Of a DNA stretch of 64,000 nucleotides, positions 38,216 through 50,962 are shown piece after piece (position 1 is the first letter of the stretch; each line of letters begins with the position of its first letter). This DNA is from Opisthorchis felineus. Taxonomy: Eukaryota > Platyhelminthes > Trematoda > Opisthorchiida > Opisthorchiidae. The stretch covers positions 300,602-364,601 of the forward strand of contig SJOL01006494.1 in assembly GCA_004794785.1 (NCBI GenBank), written 5' to 3'. The notes under the pieces were generated by a model. It searched no databases. It saw nothing but the letters and a program-made list of their open reading frames with translations, and had not been told where the DNA came from. A program made the translations under genes and the position numbers.

Positions 38216-39296
38216 TTCCGGAAAATAATGACTTCATAATAGGACTGCTCGTATTATGAAGTCTTGATGCTGTTTTTCTGCCTTTATGGCATGATTCTAC
38301 CCTGTGGAACGAAGTTTCGGGCACTCTAACCCGCGAGATCACTGCAGCACTCAAGCTAGGTCACTACGCTTCGGTGGCAGCTTTTGATCCGTGGATTTTT
38401 CACAGCGATCGCTAATCTAAACGTTCGTGAAGCAAAACGAAGCCAGTGAAACCAATTTTCATAACAAAATTTGGCAAATGACACATCGGCTCCAGTAATG
38501 TTACTGCAGTGTCGGCAACGATGAAAGTCTGTTTACTAGCACTTACTGTTACTCTGGGTGAAAACTTTAATAAAGTAGGATGGTTAATGCCAAGGAGACA
38601 CGCGCCAGAAGACAACGCATATACCAGGAAGTTCGCCTGTCACAATACGAGTATATGTATAAGATATACGTAAATATTGCCCATTTTCAGTGGTACAGCA
38701 TGTAAAGCGAATAGAGCAAAACCACTGCAAATGAAGGAGGAAGATCCTGCTCTTCAAATTATAGTGAAAACGAAAACAGTGTGGAAGGTCGATCTGCATA
38801 ATTCCTTGACTAGACACATAGGGTTGGTTGCGTTCCTCTGTATGAGAGATTTAAAACTTCACGATATCTGAAATTCAACATTTTTAATACAATAAATTTA
38901 ATATAAAAAACGTCGAAGAACAAAAATTCCTGTCCAAGACCAAAATTCACACAAAGAGCTGTATGAAAGCGTTGCACCCCCAATATTCGTGTGCCCAAGA
39001 AACTCTGTCGCCCATGTAAATAATGGAAGGTATCGTGAGCAGACGAAAGTTGTTAAACAAATCCGTAAACTTCCTAATTAACCCAGAAAAACAAAAATAC
39101 AGAGATCTCTAAAAAAGTGTGGTTTTATCTAGTTCTAGGTCGCTTCGGTGCACTGAATAAATTAAGCTTACAACGAATCCGACTTAGGATGTTCTCAAGA
39201 TTTTAGAAATCCATGTGTACAAATTTCAGATTTCAGATAATATAGTGTAGTTTACAAATATATTACAACAATAGGGGGAAACTAGTATATTCTTAC

Positions 39297-39399
39297 CAGC
39301 CAGCGTACGAAAACAATCCCGAGTAAAGTGCCATTGCAATATCAGTAGCAGTGAGCGTTTTCTGTGTGGTGAACGCATCCTCAAAATTCTCGGTGTGTC
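39297..39399 (-). CDS. SLC7 transporter exon 4 (TM6, first half)
   Basis: Exon of 103 nt encoding (G)HTENFEDAF and then IAMALYSGLFSYAGW, the family's hallmark TM6 motif (LYSGLFAYGGWNYLN). The acceptor is TTTTCAG and the donor is TG|GTAAG, so the tryptophan codon is split and the next exon must begin with G. The extracellular loop is NFEDAFTTQKTLTATD. Family members continue with NYLN..(T)EE..NP..NLP. The NLP part appears only in the exon at 23.9 kb, in a different splice phase, so a small exon of roughly 45 nt is needed in the 15.3 kb between them. Confidence 0.92.
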
Positions 39400-41525
39400 C
39401 TGAAAACGCGTTAGATAAAAACAAGGTTAGTATAATAGCCAAAGTGCTTTCTGTACTTCACCATGTATATAGGATATGAGAGACAAAGTAAGTCGTCGGA
39501 CGTTTATCTCAGCCTGCCAAAACCAACGAAAACTGACAGCAGACTTTCTATGAACATTCTACGCAAGACTTCTGTTCGTACGTCCCAAAGCAATGTTAAA
39601 TTGTTGCGCCGAAGTCACTCTATTACAAACCCAAGGAAATTCTTTTGACTGGACATTATTTTGATAGACACACATTGATACCTTTACAAACTCCCCAGAT
39701 GTTTTTGGAGATTCCTTCAGAACTATTTCTTCTAACCTGAAATCTGTGGTACATCTAAAAGCGCCTTCATTGGATGCTGCATTGTGGTAACAAATAATGC
39801 AACTTGTTCTCCAAGATTTCTGAGCGCTTTGTAGAATCTCTTGTGAGACCTTTTATTTCTTAAACATGCAATAAAGTGCCCTAAGTGCTTTTTTTCTCAG
39901 ATCATACGGAGTACAAACTCCTACTTCCAATTAAAGCTCAGCAACATGAAATAACCTTTGTCACAACGGGCTCTAGGCACAGATCATATAGTCCAAAAAG
40001 CGGCCAGTCTTCAGTGGCAATGACTGATAAGTAACACAATTTCATCACTATGGAGGACTAAGCAATCTCAGTGCTTGTAAAGGAAGCTGACTGTAGATTT
40101 TTAGGCAACCACGGTTCAAAAACCAAATTGATTTGCAAATGAGTGTATTTCTTGCAAACCACGATTCAAGTTATATGGCACGTAACAACTGTGCCGGAGG
40201 CTTGCACTCACAATTCACCCAAGAGAATACTTGAGTTCCTTTCAGTTTTCTTTAGCAGGACCGTAAAAAGATCGGAGAATAAATTCTCGCCCAACTCTTA
40301 GCATTTCGGCGATTTAGATGTATCGCACGCAATTTTTGCGTTCTTATCAAACCACATAAAGAACTAACATTATGGTACACTATATGAGTGAGCATCCTTG
40401 GCCGTGAACTGCTGACCATGAGTTTAGGTTGAAGATCCGAAAATATCTTTTAACTCCAGGTGGTGAACTTCTGAAGCTTCTTCCTCAAAAATAAATTGAG
40501 CAATCATGTGATGTTATAATAAACTGAACTAGTTAACGTAGATGAAGAAATATGGACTCGTTGAATGGTTTCGAATATTCGTCTTAATTACCAGAAACAG
40601 AGCTTTTCTCGTACGCCTGAATAAACTGGACGGATACTAGACGGATACTTTTGCTAGTAATCCAGTAGTGCGTATAGTTTTGCAACGCATACAACTCGTC
40701 GGTACAAAGGCCTGAGTGCCCATTGCCTGTGCAGATGCAGTAAACCTTTAAGTGAAGTTTTACCTGAGTGGGTAAAATGTTTTGACTGCTCACATCTCCG
40801 TGACGAACTCTGTGAAGTACTATGCCAGAGTTTTTAGCTGAAAGCTTATTGGTGAGCAAACGCCGAGTGAAGTAAAAACCCAATAAGTATATTTCGGATA
40901 TCATAAACTTGTGAAGTCTTTTCTAGCGTGTGCCCTCTCAGTAAACTAAAAAAGGTCTGCGCATATTAAACTGGCATCTCTCGATGGCTTCGTAAGTTTC
41001 GCGCATTGAACATCACGAAAATACGGGCAACAGCGAATATCGAATAATCCAGTTCCGTAAAACTGCCTTCTTTCTCTGAACGAACCTAAAGATTTGGCAC
41101 CACATGATATTCCGGATTTATTCTACTGTATCTCACTGGGTGTGTAGTACAGAATCTAACAACAAATAATTTTTTTTAAATGCCTATGCTAAAGGCTCAC
41201 TCTGTAGTTTATCTTGGTATCATGGTAGTATCCACGAAACGAAAAGCTATTTCTGTTCACACAGACCAGGCTTCCACTTGTGAATAATAGTGACCTCGGC
41301 AAATTCCGGAACTCTGCTGTTCCAGAACACACCAGTGCATTCAGTCACTGATTCAATGCTGTGCTGTTCAACACTAATAATGCCCCATAAACCAACTGTT
41401 CACTTTCCGTCGCCTACAAAAAAACACTCAGGCCATCCATTGTTATTTCTGTGCACAGAAAGATAGCGGTATCACAAAAACCTGACGCTTCTAGCTGCGG
41501 ATTAAGTGGGATATGATATGCTCAC
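39400..41525 (-). other. Transporter intron 3 (2.1 kb)
   Basis: Phase-1 intron, donor GTGAGC and acceptor TTTTCAG. No internal feature was recognised. Confidence 0.85.
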
Positions 41526-41651
41526 CCATACATAACAACACGATTCCAGTTACTATTATGATCGAAAGGGCCAACAGCTTGGAAGCTGTAAACAGGTCTT
41601 GAATATGTGCAGCCCAACGAACTTTCATGATGTTCACATAAGTCAGGATAC
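41526..41651 (-). CDS. SLC7 transporter exon 3 (TM4-TM5)
   Basis: Exon of 126 nt. The leading GT completes the codon AGT (S153) with the last base of exon 2, and the exon runs to M194 plus one base. It encodes ILTYVNIMKVRWAAHIQDL (end of TM4 and the intracellular helix) and then the strongly hydrophobic TM5 LLALSIIIVTGIVLL. The family equivalent is the NC.SVKAA...QD.F...K segment, which matches in length and in the QDLFTASKLLAL motif. The acceptor is TTTTTCCCATACAG and the donor is G|GTGAGC. The phase fits both neighbours, so exons 1-3 give an uninterrupted reading frame. Confidence 0.92.
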
Positions 41652-44600
41652 CTGTATGGGAAAAAGAAGAGTCGTTATACAGTAGGTGATTCCCACCCAA
41701 CCGCAGAATCAGTAGGACATAATTGCGCACACAGTACATATGCTGCATACCAGATATAGTTGGATTTATCTTGATGCTTACTGAACTTCCAACAATAAAG
41801 GTTCAAATAAAGGAAAGGCAATAGCGTATTCTAAGTACGACGCTTCTAAACTTACAGCAAACCGCTGAACGAATAGGCTGGATTCAATAATTTCAAGCAC
41901 ATAAACGAGTCACACCCACTGTATCAACAGATGGTATGCCAGAACCAACAGAAAACGACTCAATTGATCTTATTTCAGAAGGGTCTAGTTCATGTGAGGA
42001 AACAACCTCTAGTGACAGTAGGAACAAGCAGTGAGGCATTCACCTTAATCCTGGGTAATGAGCTTATTCGGATCAGGGTGTTTGTTTCGTTCCTAAGTAA
42101 ATGCACTACAAAGAAAACTGTCATGCAGTAAATCAGTTGTCCCAGGTAGTTATTACAGAGAGTTTAGTAATTTCAGTATGTCTCCTCTACAAAGCACCCC
42201 TTTAAGATAATTCTTCAAAAGAATGAAAGATTACTTTTCATCTTTGTACATTCAGATAGACTTTGGGTTCGACGGTCCGCAGGAATAAACGCCTGCCAGA
42301 AAAATACCTCATGTAAGTGATGCTTATACCATTGCGGATCATTTTGCTCAACAGGATTGTCTGAGTGAGACCAATATATATAAACCTCCCCATTCAGCTA
42401 TTCGCGGTATGACAGCCTAATGTAGTGCGACCGGTTTCACTCAAAAACAAGTATGAGTAAAAAAGAGAGCCGTCGGGTCGAGCCAGGCTTACCCCGATAG
42501 ACAGCGAGACTGACTCAGACAGCTGCACTGTCTATAATGCACCTTCTTTCGATGCTTGGGGGAGATTTCGATTCAAATAATAAACGACGATTTTGAACCC
42601 TTTACCGAGTTTCAAAATTGTTCTGTTCAACTACATACACCTCGTTAGCTGGGTAACTAACAGTAAGCAATGACAAACTATTGAACAGAAGAATGAAATG
42701 TGTGCTTGGTTGTAGTATTAAATGAACAACATGACGATAGCTGTAACGAGGTGCCTGGGCCGTGTTATTAGGCCAGTTGAGGTCATTTTCGACTCTTTCA
42801 ACCGGGTTAGATTTTATACGTGGGTTGTGAAACAATAAAAAAACAGGTGAGAATTGGACCAACCCAAGAATGAATTTCATTGTTTCAGCTGAAAACAGCG
42901 TCACTCAATAGATGCAATAGATGCAATCAATTTTCTTTCCTGAATTTTGTCCGTTAGTGAATTCATAAGCGATAGAAGGCAAACTAGACAAAGCTGGATT
43001 TGCTGGTGAAGATCTTTCGGACCAATCGATTATCTAAATGACCACATTACCTTCAAAGAAAATTCGCCGCATAAAAGAAGGATTCCAGTCAGCCCAATTG
43101 ATCCTTTATACGCACGAACATATAATTAAACATGGAAGTCGGTGAGGTGACGTTATAACCTTCTCTCTACTAAGACAATTATTATCAACGGAAATCACCA
43201 CTAGATTAAATAGCCTACCATTTTACATGACCCAACCGAAGAGGTGTCTCAGAATTAGTCCGAAGCTGTGGCGTGATCTAACTAGTCACCGCCTACTCTG
43301 TATTACTGTCTTAATCTAATACAACTAAAGTGGCTGATATGTAGTTCTCGCCCGAGCAAGACCAACCACCCAAATAGCCTACAATTTCGGTCCCGTGAAG
43401 TTGAGCTGCGGAATTATGCCGTTAGCGAAACCATGCAACAATTGTCAGGATGCAAAATTCCCGTCTTTATGGCCATCCTTTGATTCAAAATGAAGTACGG
43501 TAGTGGTGTAATTCCTCTATGACGGTTTCCGTCAAAATACCTCCCGGCACCAGATCATGGTTTCTAACTGTAACTCACGCATTCTCCACTGAGGACACCA
43601 GCCCTTGGGAAAACTCATTTCGGCTGGTTCTGTAAAATTGCTTTTAACAGTAAATTCTATTTCAAACTAGATAAGGTATCAAAAGAAACCGATTTCGGTA
43701 TGTCTCTTCAAGTGGCACATTTGAGGAGAATGCAATGATTTCTCTCCTGAGAAACATTTTGAGGGCACCAAAAGAAAAGACGAGTGTTTTTTCGGATGCT
43801 GGCTTCTTCGGAGGGACAAATCTCTCTGAGAAGCAGATTAAATGCCGGACGTTGTCATCGGATGCAGTATTTTTTCTACCAATGCATAACATATTTCACG
43901 TTACTGTTTGTTATTCATGGGGTGCTTGTGTCGAAATTTAAAGTCCTGTAAACAGCTGTCCTCTGATTCCACATTAAACCATTTCTTGAAGATAATCTAG
44001 TGAGTTTGGCCTTCAGACCACTCAACTGTTGAATGTATTGAGTAAAAATAGTGCTCCTTCCCAAACTACAGACCCTCTGAGAAAATATTGCGCTTCTTGG
44101 CAGTTCAAAAAAAGGTTTTCAATCAGTCGTAATATACAGTGTGATCTCGAAGACTGGATTCTGCCAGCAGAAAAAACAAGACACCTGTTTCTTCGATATC
44201 AGTCCCACTTAGGCAGGATTACGGCATTACTATGGAATAGAAAGATAAAGCTGATATTGAGCTGAAAGTGTCTGGAAACATCATCGTCAAAGGGCATCTT
44301 CTGTTAACAGGTTTATTCTTTAAGGAAGGTTAGTGTCACAATATGGTCTAACGACCAACTCAGTGTGGTTTGTTCTAAGGCGGGGTTGTTTCTAAGCTTG
44401 GTCTCCCACGAAGGGGTAATTTTATTGAACATGTAGCTGCCGGTTGCGTTAATTAAGCTTCATTTCAACATACAAACCCCCAGATTTCTTATAAAACACC
44501 TTTCAAAAAGGTACTTTCTGGATTTGCACGCAGTATCATAAGCTTCATCAATCATTGCGCCTCATTTGTCACCAGTTGTCAGGTGGGTAACATAACCCAA

Positions 44601-47600
44601 TAGCCTAATTAGGCCACAATACTACAGCTCTTTCCTTCTGTGGACATAAACTTCAGAAGAGATTACCTATCGGGGTTAACTCACTTTCAGTGATCCCTTT
44701 AAGATTGTTTCGATTCGTACGACCCTCTCATCAAAGAACGCCTTTCAAGAGCAGTCACTTCAGTATGATTTATTGGGGTAGTATCTCTCCAAGGGCAGCA
44801 ACTACATAGGGTGAAGCAATTCCAGCTAGATAAAAATCAGCTGGAAAACATACAGGGTTGATCCGTAATATTCATGACATGAATGGTGACAGTACTCCAC
44901 CAAAACTACTCGAAGACCAAAGGGAACGGAAAAAGTCCCCTCCTAAAACATCAGATCACGCCGAAACTCGTTAATTTTGGCCACCATCCCTGTTTTACTA
45001 AGCTTTTCCCATGCTGTAACAATGCGTGAACGGACCTCCGGTTGATATAACTTAAATTGGACTGGCTAGGTCATCCGTTTGTGGTACTTTTTTATACAGT
45101 GTGTTAAAGCGGCAAGTTTTCTAAAGATTATCACGGTAGTTATTACCATGAACAGTACTGGCGTAAATAATCAGGTGAACCCTGTGTTGGAGTTCTTATA
45201 AGGAAGGGCGGTGAAAGTACTGCATCAACCTTAATGTTTGAGTGCTTTATTATCATCAGTAATTAAGTTTGCATCTTATCATACACTTATACTTTCGGTA
45301 GAAGACCTCATTCCAGAACACATCAAGCCCAGATATGACCATTTGGGTCGTTCTCACCAGCTGGTCTTTGTTTACTGGAATATCACATTTTTACCGTATT
45401 TAGTACTACTGCTAAGCTCGACAAAGCTCTAATTTTTGAAAAAAAGATATGTTTGGCAACATGAATTCTATATCGCCAAGTTCTAAGTCCATGTGACCTC
45501 CTGTACATTAAGACTTGAGTGCTCGAACGCTGTTTAGTTCGCGATATTGGTGCCATCTGAATTAACAGGTAGCTTGCCAATTTCCTATTTTGTGATATTC
45601 TCTTCAACACTCCTGCTCTGCCTCGCGTCTTGCACTAAATACGCCATGAAAAATCGTCTTTGCGCGTACAATTCATGTTATCACACAAAAAGAACAAAAT
45701 GATAATACTAATTTATGCTGAATGTTGTTTTTGCCGTCAGACAAATCTGATAATTGCTGAACCGACGGTGGGTTCAGGTGGAGAGAAAAACTAGCAGAAA
45801 TAACGCTGTATCAGAACTCAGCCCACAAAGCTTACTCATCTTGAGGTTTGCTTCTGTGTCGAAAATTAGCAGTTTTTGATTACTGTAGTGGAGAACGGTG
45901 GCATAAACGTTATGTTGGGAGATTAACCACAACAGCAACCTCGGCTATTGATGTAGCTTTCAAACAACAGGTACCACTTATTGAAAACAGCATCGGTGTT
46001 TGACTCAGGTTTACCATTCTGTACGAGAACTAAGCACAGCAAATGGGTCAGATCCCAAAGCAAACACGCTGCGATCTGGAAGAGACTTCAACTGAGCACC
46101 CTTCAGCTGACCTACAGATCGACGGCAAACACCCGTTTTTGTGTACAAGGTTACGGTATTTATCGGTACGCTAATAGGGATGCGTGCCACACTGAGAACT
46201 ATCCATACGATCACATCAGACCAGGCGATTCTTATCTCTGGTTGCAAGATTTATACGGAGAACAAATAGATTTCGTTGAAAAACCTTCTTAAAAATGACT
46301 GCCGCTAAAGAACACCTAAAAACTAGAGATATTTGCAAAGCCGGAATGACCAATGGATGCAGCAATCATGAAGACAAACAACATTTCCAATTAGTTCTGG
46401 AAAAATGCAAGATTCAACTAAAATTTCAGCCGTTCAGGGACAATGTAATTCACTTAGTGGCCAGTCAAGTTGTTTGGCAAGTCACGGAGGTTTAGATAAT
46501 TGACTCAAAGACGACAAACTTTAGTACAAATCAGGAAACAGGGCAATTAATCCAGACATATTTCCGACACGGATCGCTGAAAAAGACGTTTCACGCGTAT
46601 CCACGTAGAATTTAGGAGAAGATCCTCACACAATTCTTGCTACAGGAAAAGCGCTGAATCTTACGTATTGCTTATCTAACTATATTTCTATTTCTGGAAG
46701 GTGAAAGAGACGCTTTTTTACCGTCTCTTTATCAACTCTAACGTCAGGCACAAGTTGTTATTTCCTATATAATATGACCGCATCCCTAATGCGACCACCT
46801 GCTTCTTCACGAATTCGTAATGGAGAAGAGATGCAGTAACAATATAACCAGAACGCCAATTATTTTTGCATCCAATGCCTATGTGAGAGAAACCAAAGTT
46901 TATGTCCCTTGCTCACGCTTGGCTTGAGAACGAGCGAAATTATTTAAAGAATGAGAAGCAGAAACAGATTTGTAAGTCTAATCAACCAGACCCAGAATAT
47001 CAAACGCGGAAAAATACAAAATTACCCCAATTGATGTTTAAAATGACTATTTTGACGCGAAAAATGGAAATTCCAAAGCAGAGAACACGCATCACCAATT
47101 TCTTGACGTTTGTTGCATAAATATTTCTGATTAACAGATAGCTCAAGCGAAGTTGGATAGAGTTGAGTAGGTGTTTCTTAGCGCTTCCCCGCTTCCTAGG
47201 AACAACTCGTTCTAATGTATGGCTGACTCTAAAATGTTCTTTTTCGACCATTAGTTAATTATCCCCACTATTTGTTCTTCTCGAATGTCTTGATCGATTC
47301 GAATATGTGTTTTTGCTTCCCTGAATTTAATCTTTGCGTGAGTGTCACCCTTGTGTCTACCTGGTTCTTATTTTGAAGCAGACATCGTATAGATCTTGAT
47401 TCCAGCTCTATTCTGAAGGGTATTTGCATACCACGTTACTGGGAATATATCAGTGAATCAGCTCTCTTGTGAACTCCGTTTTAGTCGTATGCTAGTGTTT
47501 TTCTTTTAGTTACACTCAAATTTTTGTAGGCCTCACTGCATCATTAGATCAGACAGGGTCAGTGGATATCATTCATAGGACCAGGGTCAAGAAGATTACG

Positions 47601-47689
47601 ATGACAACAAGAATGGTACCCCAGTCTTACCTGAACCAGTAAAGATGGTGGTCTGACTGATCAGTTGGAGACACACCGGCTATAAATGG

Positions 47690-49081
47690 GCAAGTTGAAG
47701 ATCATTGTACAATGAACAAGCATTTGAATTTTGTTCAGAAAGCAAATAATCGGTAAAAGCCGCCACACTGCAAAGCCACTTGGAATTTCGTCTATCATTC
47801 TTGTGTCGAAGCACCATTCGGAACGCCATAGATCCAAGACGGCACACAAAATTTGGCGCAAAATTTGGAACATATCTCACATGAAGTCCATCAGTTTTCA
47901 CCACATTCACAATGTGTTGGGGAGACGAGTATGTCGGCATGTCGATGAATCAGTCTGTACTTGTTTGCCTAGACAACAGTAGAAGTAGACAGATAATCAA
48001 GTGCCATCAATGCATTCAATCGCAACTGACCGTCCGACCCAAGTCCGTGGTATGGGTGTGTTTATTTAGTCCATGACAGATCCATCCTCGTTGGTATGGC
48101 AGATTGCTTTGTGGCGGTGGATCGAGATCGTCGCCGTTATAAACCAAACTGCTGAGAGCCTGACTCATTTCTTCAAGGAAAATGCCATCGCACGGTTTGG
48201 CATATCTGAAGTGATCACCGGCTATGGTTCACGTTTTGAATCCGAAAAATTTCAGGTGTCACAGAACTGGGAATCTCCATATCATTCTCAAGCCAGCGGA
48301 GTAACCGAAGTTTAACCACAGACTGGAAGGCTGATTCGGCGGTTACATTTCAGACTAGGAGAAGAAGCTCTCAGACTTAACTTTTAACAAAGCACTCCTG
48401 CACATAAGCACCACCGTTTTACCTATCCCGGGGTTCGTTTTGTACGTGGAAACGGACCAGCTAAATAGTAGTCTGGGACGCCACAAGCAGTTGAGGAAGC
48501 TAGTAAGAAACCACTCGAAGGAAACAAAATACGACATGAAGCATCTAATGATACAAAGGATTAGACGGCGAACGAATCCCTGATCTCATGTGGATCACAG
48601 CTCCCAAGATACCTGAAGTCGGAGGTTGTGCAGCGCGTAAATTTCCGAAGAAGCAAACTGCACTAGGTGGATAGACACGATCTTCAAATTAAACCAGGAA
48701 TACGTCGGGACGATGAGACAGACCTGTCGCCGTGGTACCCATGGCGAGGAGAATCCAAAAGAGAGGTGAGTGGGGTAGGGCCATTGCTAATAATCAAATG
48801 GATGCCGTTGGTTGAAGGCTTAACCGGAAGGTGACTCGGCCAAAAGTATCCGGGGAAGAATGTGGCGATCAAACAAACACTGGATTGGCTCATGACCTCG
48901 CTAAGGCGCATCAAGTCATGGTCTTGTACTGGAGCTTATTAGACGAGGAATTTCTGGAGCAGTCAAACGACTATTCGTCCAGCGCAATCCGAAGCAGCAG
49001 GTATCGGAGACGAATCAAACATCCAACTGAAATACAACACTCAGCGACGGGAAACTACACACAACGGTTAAGTGTTTGTTA
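47690..49081 (+). mobile_element. Ty3/gypsy LTR-retrotransposon remnant (integrase region)
   Basis: The plus strand carries a decayed integrase: a zinc-finger remnant (RVCRHVDESVCTCLPRQQ, about 47925-47980), DRPTQVRGMGVF near 48030, then NQTAESLTHFF, ARFGISEVI and SRFESEKFQ, ending at a TAA (48313-48315) right after YHSQASGVTEV. The family pattern is ..DQTAETVA..F..RFG.P..IHSDQG.NFES...YHPQSDG..E. The two catalytic aspartates are not preserved (the SDQG box reads TGYG), so it is inactive. After the stop, decayed pol C-terminal sequence continues to about 49081. No flanking LTR was identified. Confidence 0.65.
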
Positions 49082-49681
49082 GGTGGGTGATAATTCCACC
49101 CAAACATACACCCAATTGCCCGTTGCCCTAAACACACTTTGGTCCATTGGAACTTGAGTGCGTAAGCCCAAAACGAGAAGGCAGTTCTTAACTCAACAGC
49201 CTACACAGCCGATAGATCATACTTGTTAAAATAAGGTAAAACACATTTACGTTGGTGTATCAACTGAAAATACCATCAACCTACAGGAATTGCAAGCCAC
49301 ACTAAGGCCAGGCTCACTTGACTAATTAGGGTGAAATATTGCTGTGTGGTCTGAATAATGGTGGCCTCAGAATAACAGAGAGGTTCAGTGTTGAAGTGGG
49401 TGAATTGCAATACATCCCATGTGTATGACACTACTTCGTTAAAGCTGCTCTGTGTTTCCAGTTGTTTTCTACCAAACAATGCCTCCTCAGATAACATGAA
49501 TGTTGCTGGTCTTCAGATCCAAAGCTGCTTCCAGTATATGAATTGCCAGTATTTGGATTAATACACTCCATATATCCAGGTGTCCCTTTAAATCGATACC
49601 GGATTCAAGAGCTCAAAAGGTTTGATTCCGCCGGCATATGATGGTCAAAATGCAACAGTAACCTGAGCGTGTCCCGTGAAA

Positions 49682-49682
<1 letters not shown>

Positions 49683-49720
<38 letters not shown>
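49683..49720. repeat. (TA)19 microsatellite
   Basis: Thirty-eight bases of perfect TA repeat, just left of a more GC-rich segment at 49.75-50.0 kb. Confidence 0.95.
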
Positions 49721-49723
<3 letters not shown>

Positions 49724-50239
49724 AATAAATATGAATGACTGTCATCCAAAAAGTATTTGCCGGTCAATAGTGATCATGCCGCTGGATGCCTGCGCAAAGT
49801 AAGAAGGCACAAACGGTTGCCGTGGAGCCGAATGTGGTGTTGCACTCAAGCCCCTGGCGCCGATGCAAACTTGGAGAAATAAGATCGCCCGGCGAACGTG
49901 CACACGACTGTTGCGAGCTAACAGCCATCCCAAAATGATAGCTTAACAATTGGCGCCTGTTTACCTGTTTGTCATCAGCATACCTGCGTCGCTCTCGTCG
50001 TTCCTTTAATTTTCGGTGTAACAATGTAGCTCCCCTAGTATAGCAGCGTTCGATTGCTACCGGAAACCGCCAAGTAACGTACCGTAAAGGTGGTAATGGA
50101 TAAACTGGCGGAATCTCATTAACCTTGCATTCACTGAGTTATTCATCAGTGGGATTTCATAGATACGGGCAAACGCTTAGAAATGCAACTAATTTTTAAA
50201 GTGACAATCGCGAGACTTCGATGTATGGTTTCCACAGAA

Positions 50240-50310
50240 AATTCTACAGCAGCGCGCTGATGATGGCTCCTCGCATGACGACGAAACGCTTGCAAGCCAA
50301 CGGCCGTCTG
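50240..50310 (+). repeat. Penelope-like terminal motif (hammerhead-like remnant)
   Basis: The plus strand reads CTGATGATGG, then GACGACGAAACGC, followed by the palindrome GCTTGCAAGC. This resembles the CTGATGA..GAAAC boxes near the ends of Penelope-like elements. Stem II does not pair, and no Penelope coding region is seen nearby. Confidence 0.25.
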
Positions 50311-50826
50311 ATCAACAGGCAAGTTGTGATTGTCTTATGAGACACCTGCTTGCTACCCTCTCTATCAGTCCATAACAGTTGGCTTATGTCTAACCATCCA
50401 AGTGCATAGCCGAAACGTATGAAGTTCAATATTATCGAAGCCGGACCAGCTTATTCGGCACAAGCTGTCTTTGGATAACAAGATCCTGCAGAGCCCGTGG
50501 AATCACTGCTGAATCATCACCTCAGTCATGCATGCAATAGATAAAATTAAGACCATCATTATATGTTAGTGATAATTTGCATGTTCTGTTTCTTCTAGAA
50601 CGAAGGCAGATTATGCACGGTTGAGCGATCTTTGACCGGAGATGATCTTAACAAGCAACTACCTACTTATTTCAACCTGATCAACAAAAACGAGTCATTG
50701 TGAGTGAGTAACGTTTACATATTTTGTGGCCCCACATTGAAAAAATACCTGTATGTCAAAATGTAGCACGCTTTTTGAGTTCATATTGGGTAACATGTTA
50801 TTGTCAAGGGATTAGTTCTGACTTAC

Positions 50827-50962
50827 TGATGCAACTAACGGCCAATAATTGAACAGCCAGGACAGGAGGCTCACAGGTCGGGAAAATCGGTTGCACGGCG
50901 TAGTACGCGAATGTTAGTGCCACAATCGCCTGCGCCGTAGGACGGATGATTACCAAGTTGAC
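50827..50962 (-). CDS. SLC7 transporter exon 2 (TM3 and heavy-chain cysteine)
   Basis: Exon of 136 nt encoding residues 108-152 plus one base. It starts with [13 protein letters not shown] (second half of TM3) and continues through LTFAYYAV into the extracellular loop IFPTCEPP. It ends in LLAVSCI, the start of TM4. The acceptor is CTCTCCGTAG and the donor is A|GTAAGT. Cys137 in FPTC sits at the position that, in human LAT1 and other heteromeric transporters, forms the disulfide with the SLC3 heavy chain. Its retention suggests this transporter also needs a heavy-chain partner; that gene is not in the window. The exon is separated from exon 1 by a 4.7 kb intron. Confidence 0.92.

Larger units (their letters stand above)
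24005..39296 (-). other. Largest transporter intron interval (15.3 kb), must hide a micro-exon
   Basis: This interval lies between a phase-2 donor (TG|GTAAG) and an acceptor that needs two preceding bases. It therefore has to contain at least one more small coding exon if the gene is intact. It houses two RTE-like remnants (27.05-27.86 and 36.0-38.2 kb), a possible fragment at 28.4 kb and the tRNA-like segment at 33.7 kb. Confidence 0.7.
41652..50826 (-). other. Transporter intron 2 (9.2 kb)
   Basis: Phase-1 intron, donor GTAAGT and acceptor CCCATACAG. It contains the antisense Ty3/gypsy integrase remnant, the (TA)19 tract and the Penelope-like motif. The stretch 41.8-47.6 kb shows nothing recognisable. 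Confidence 0.85.
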
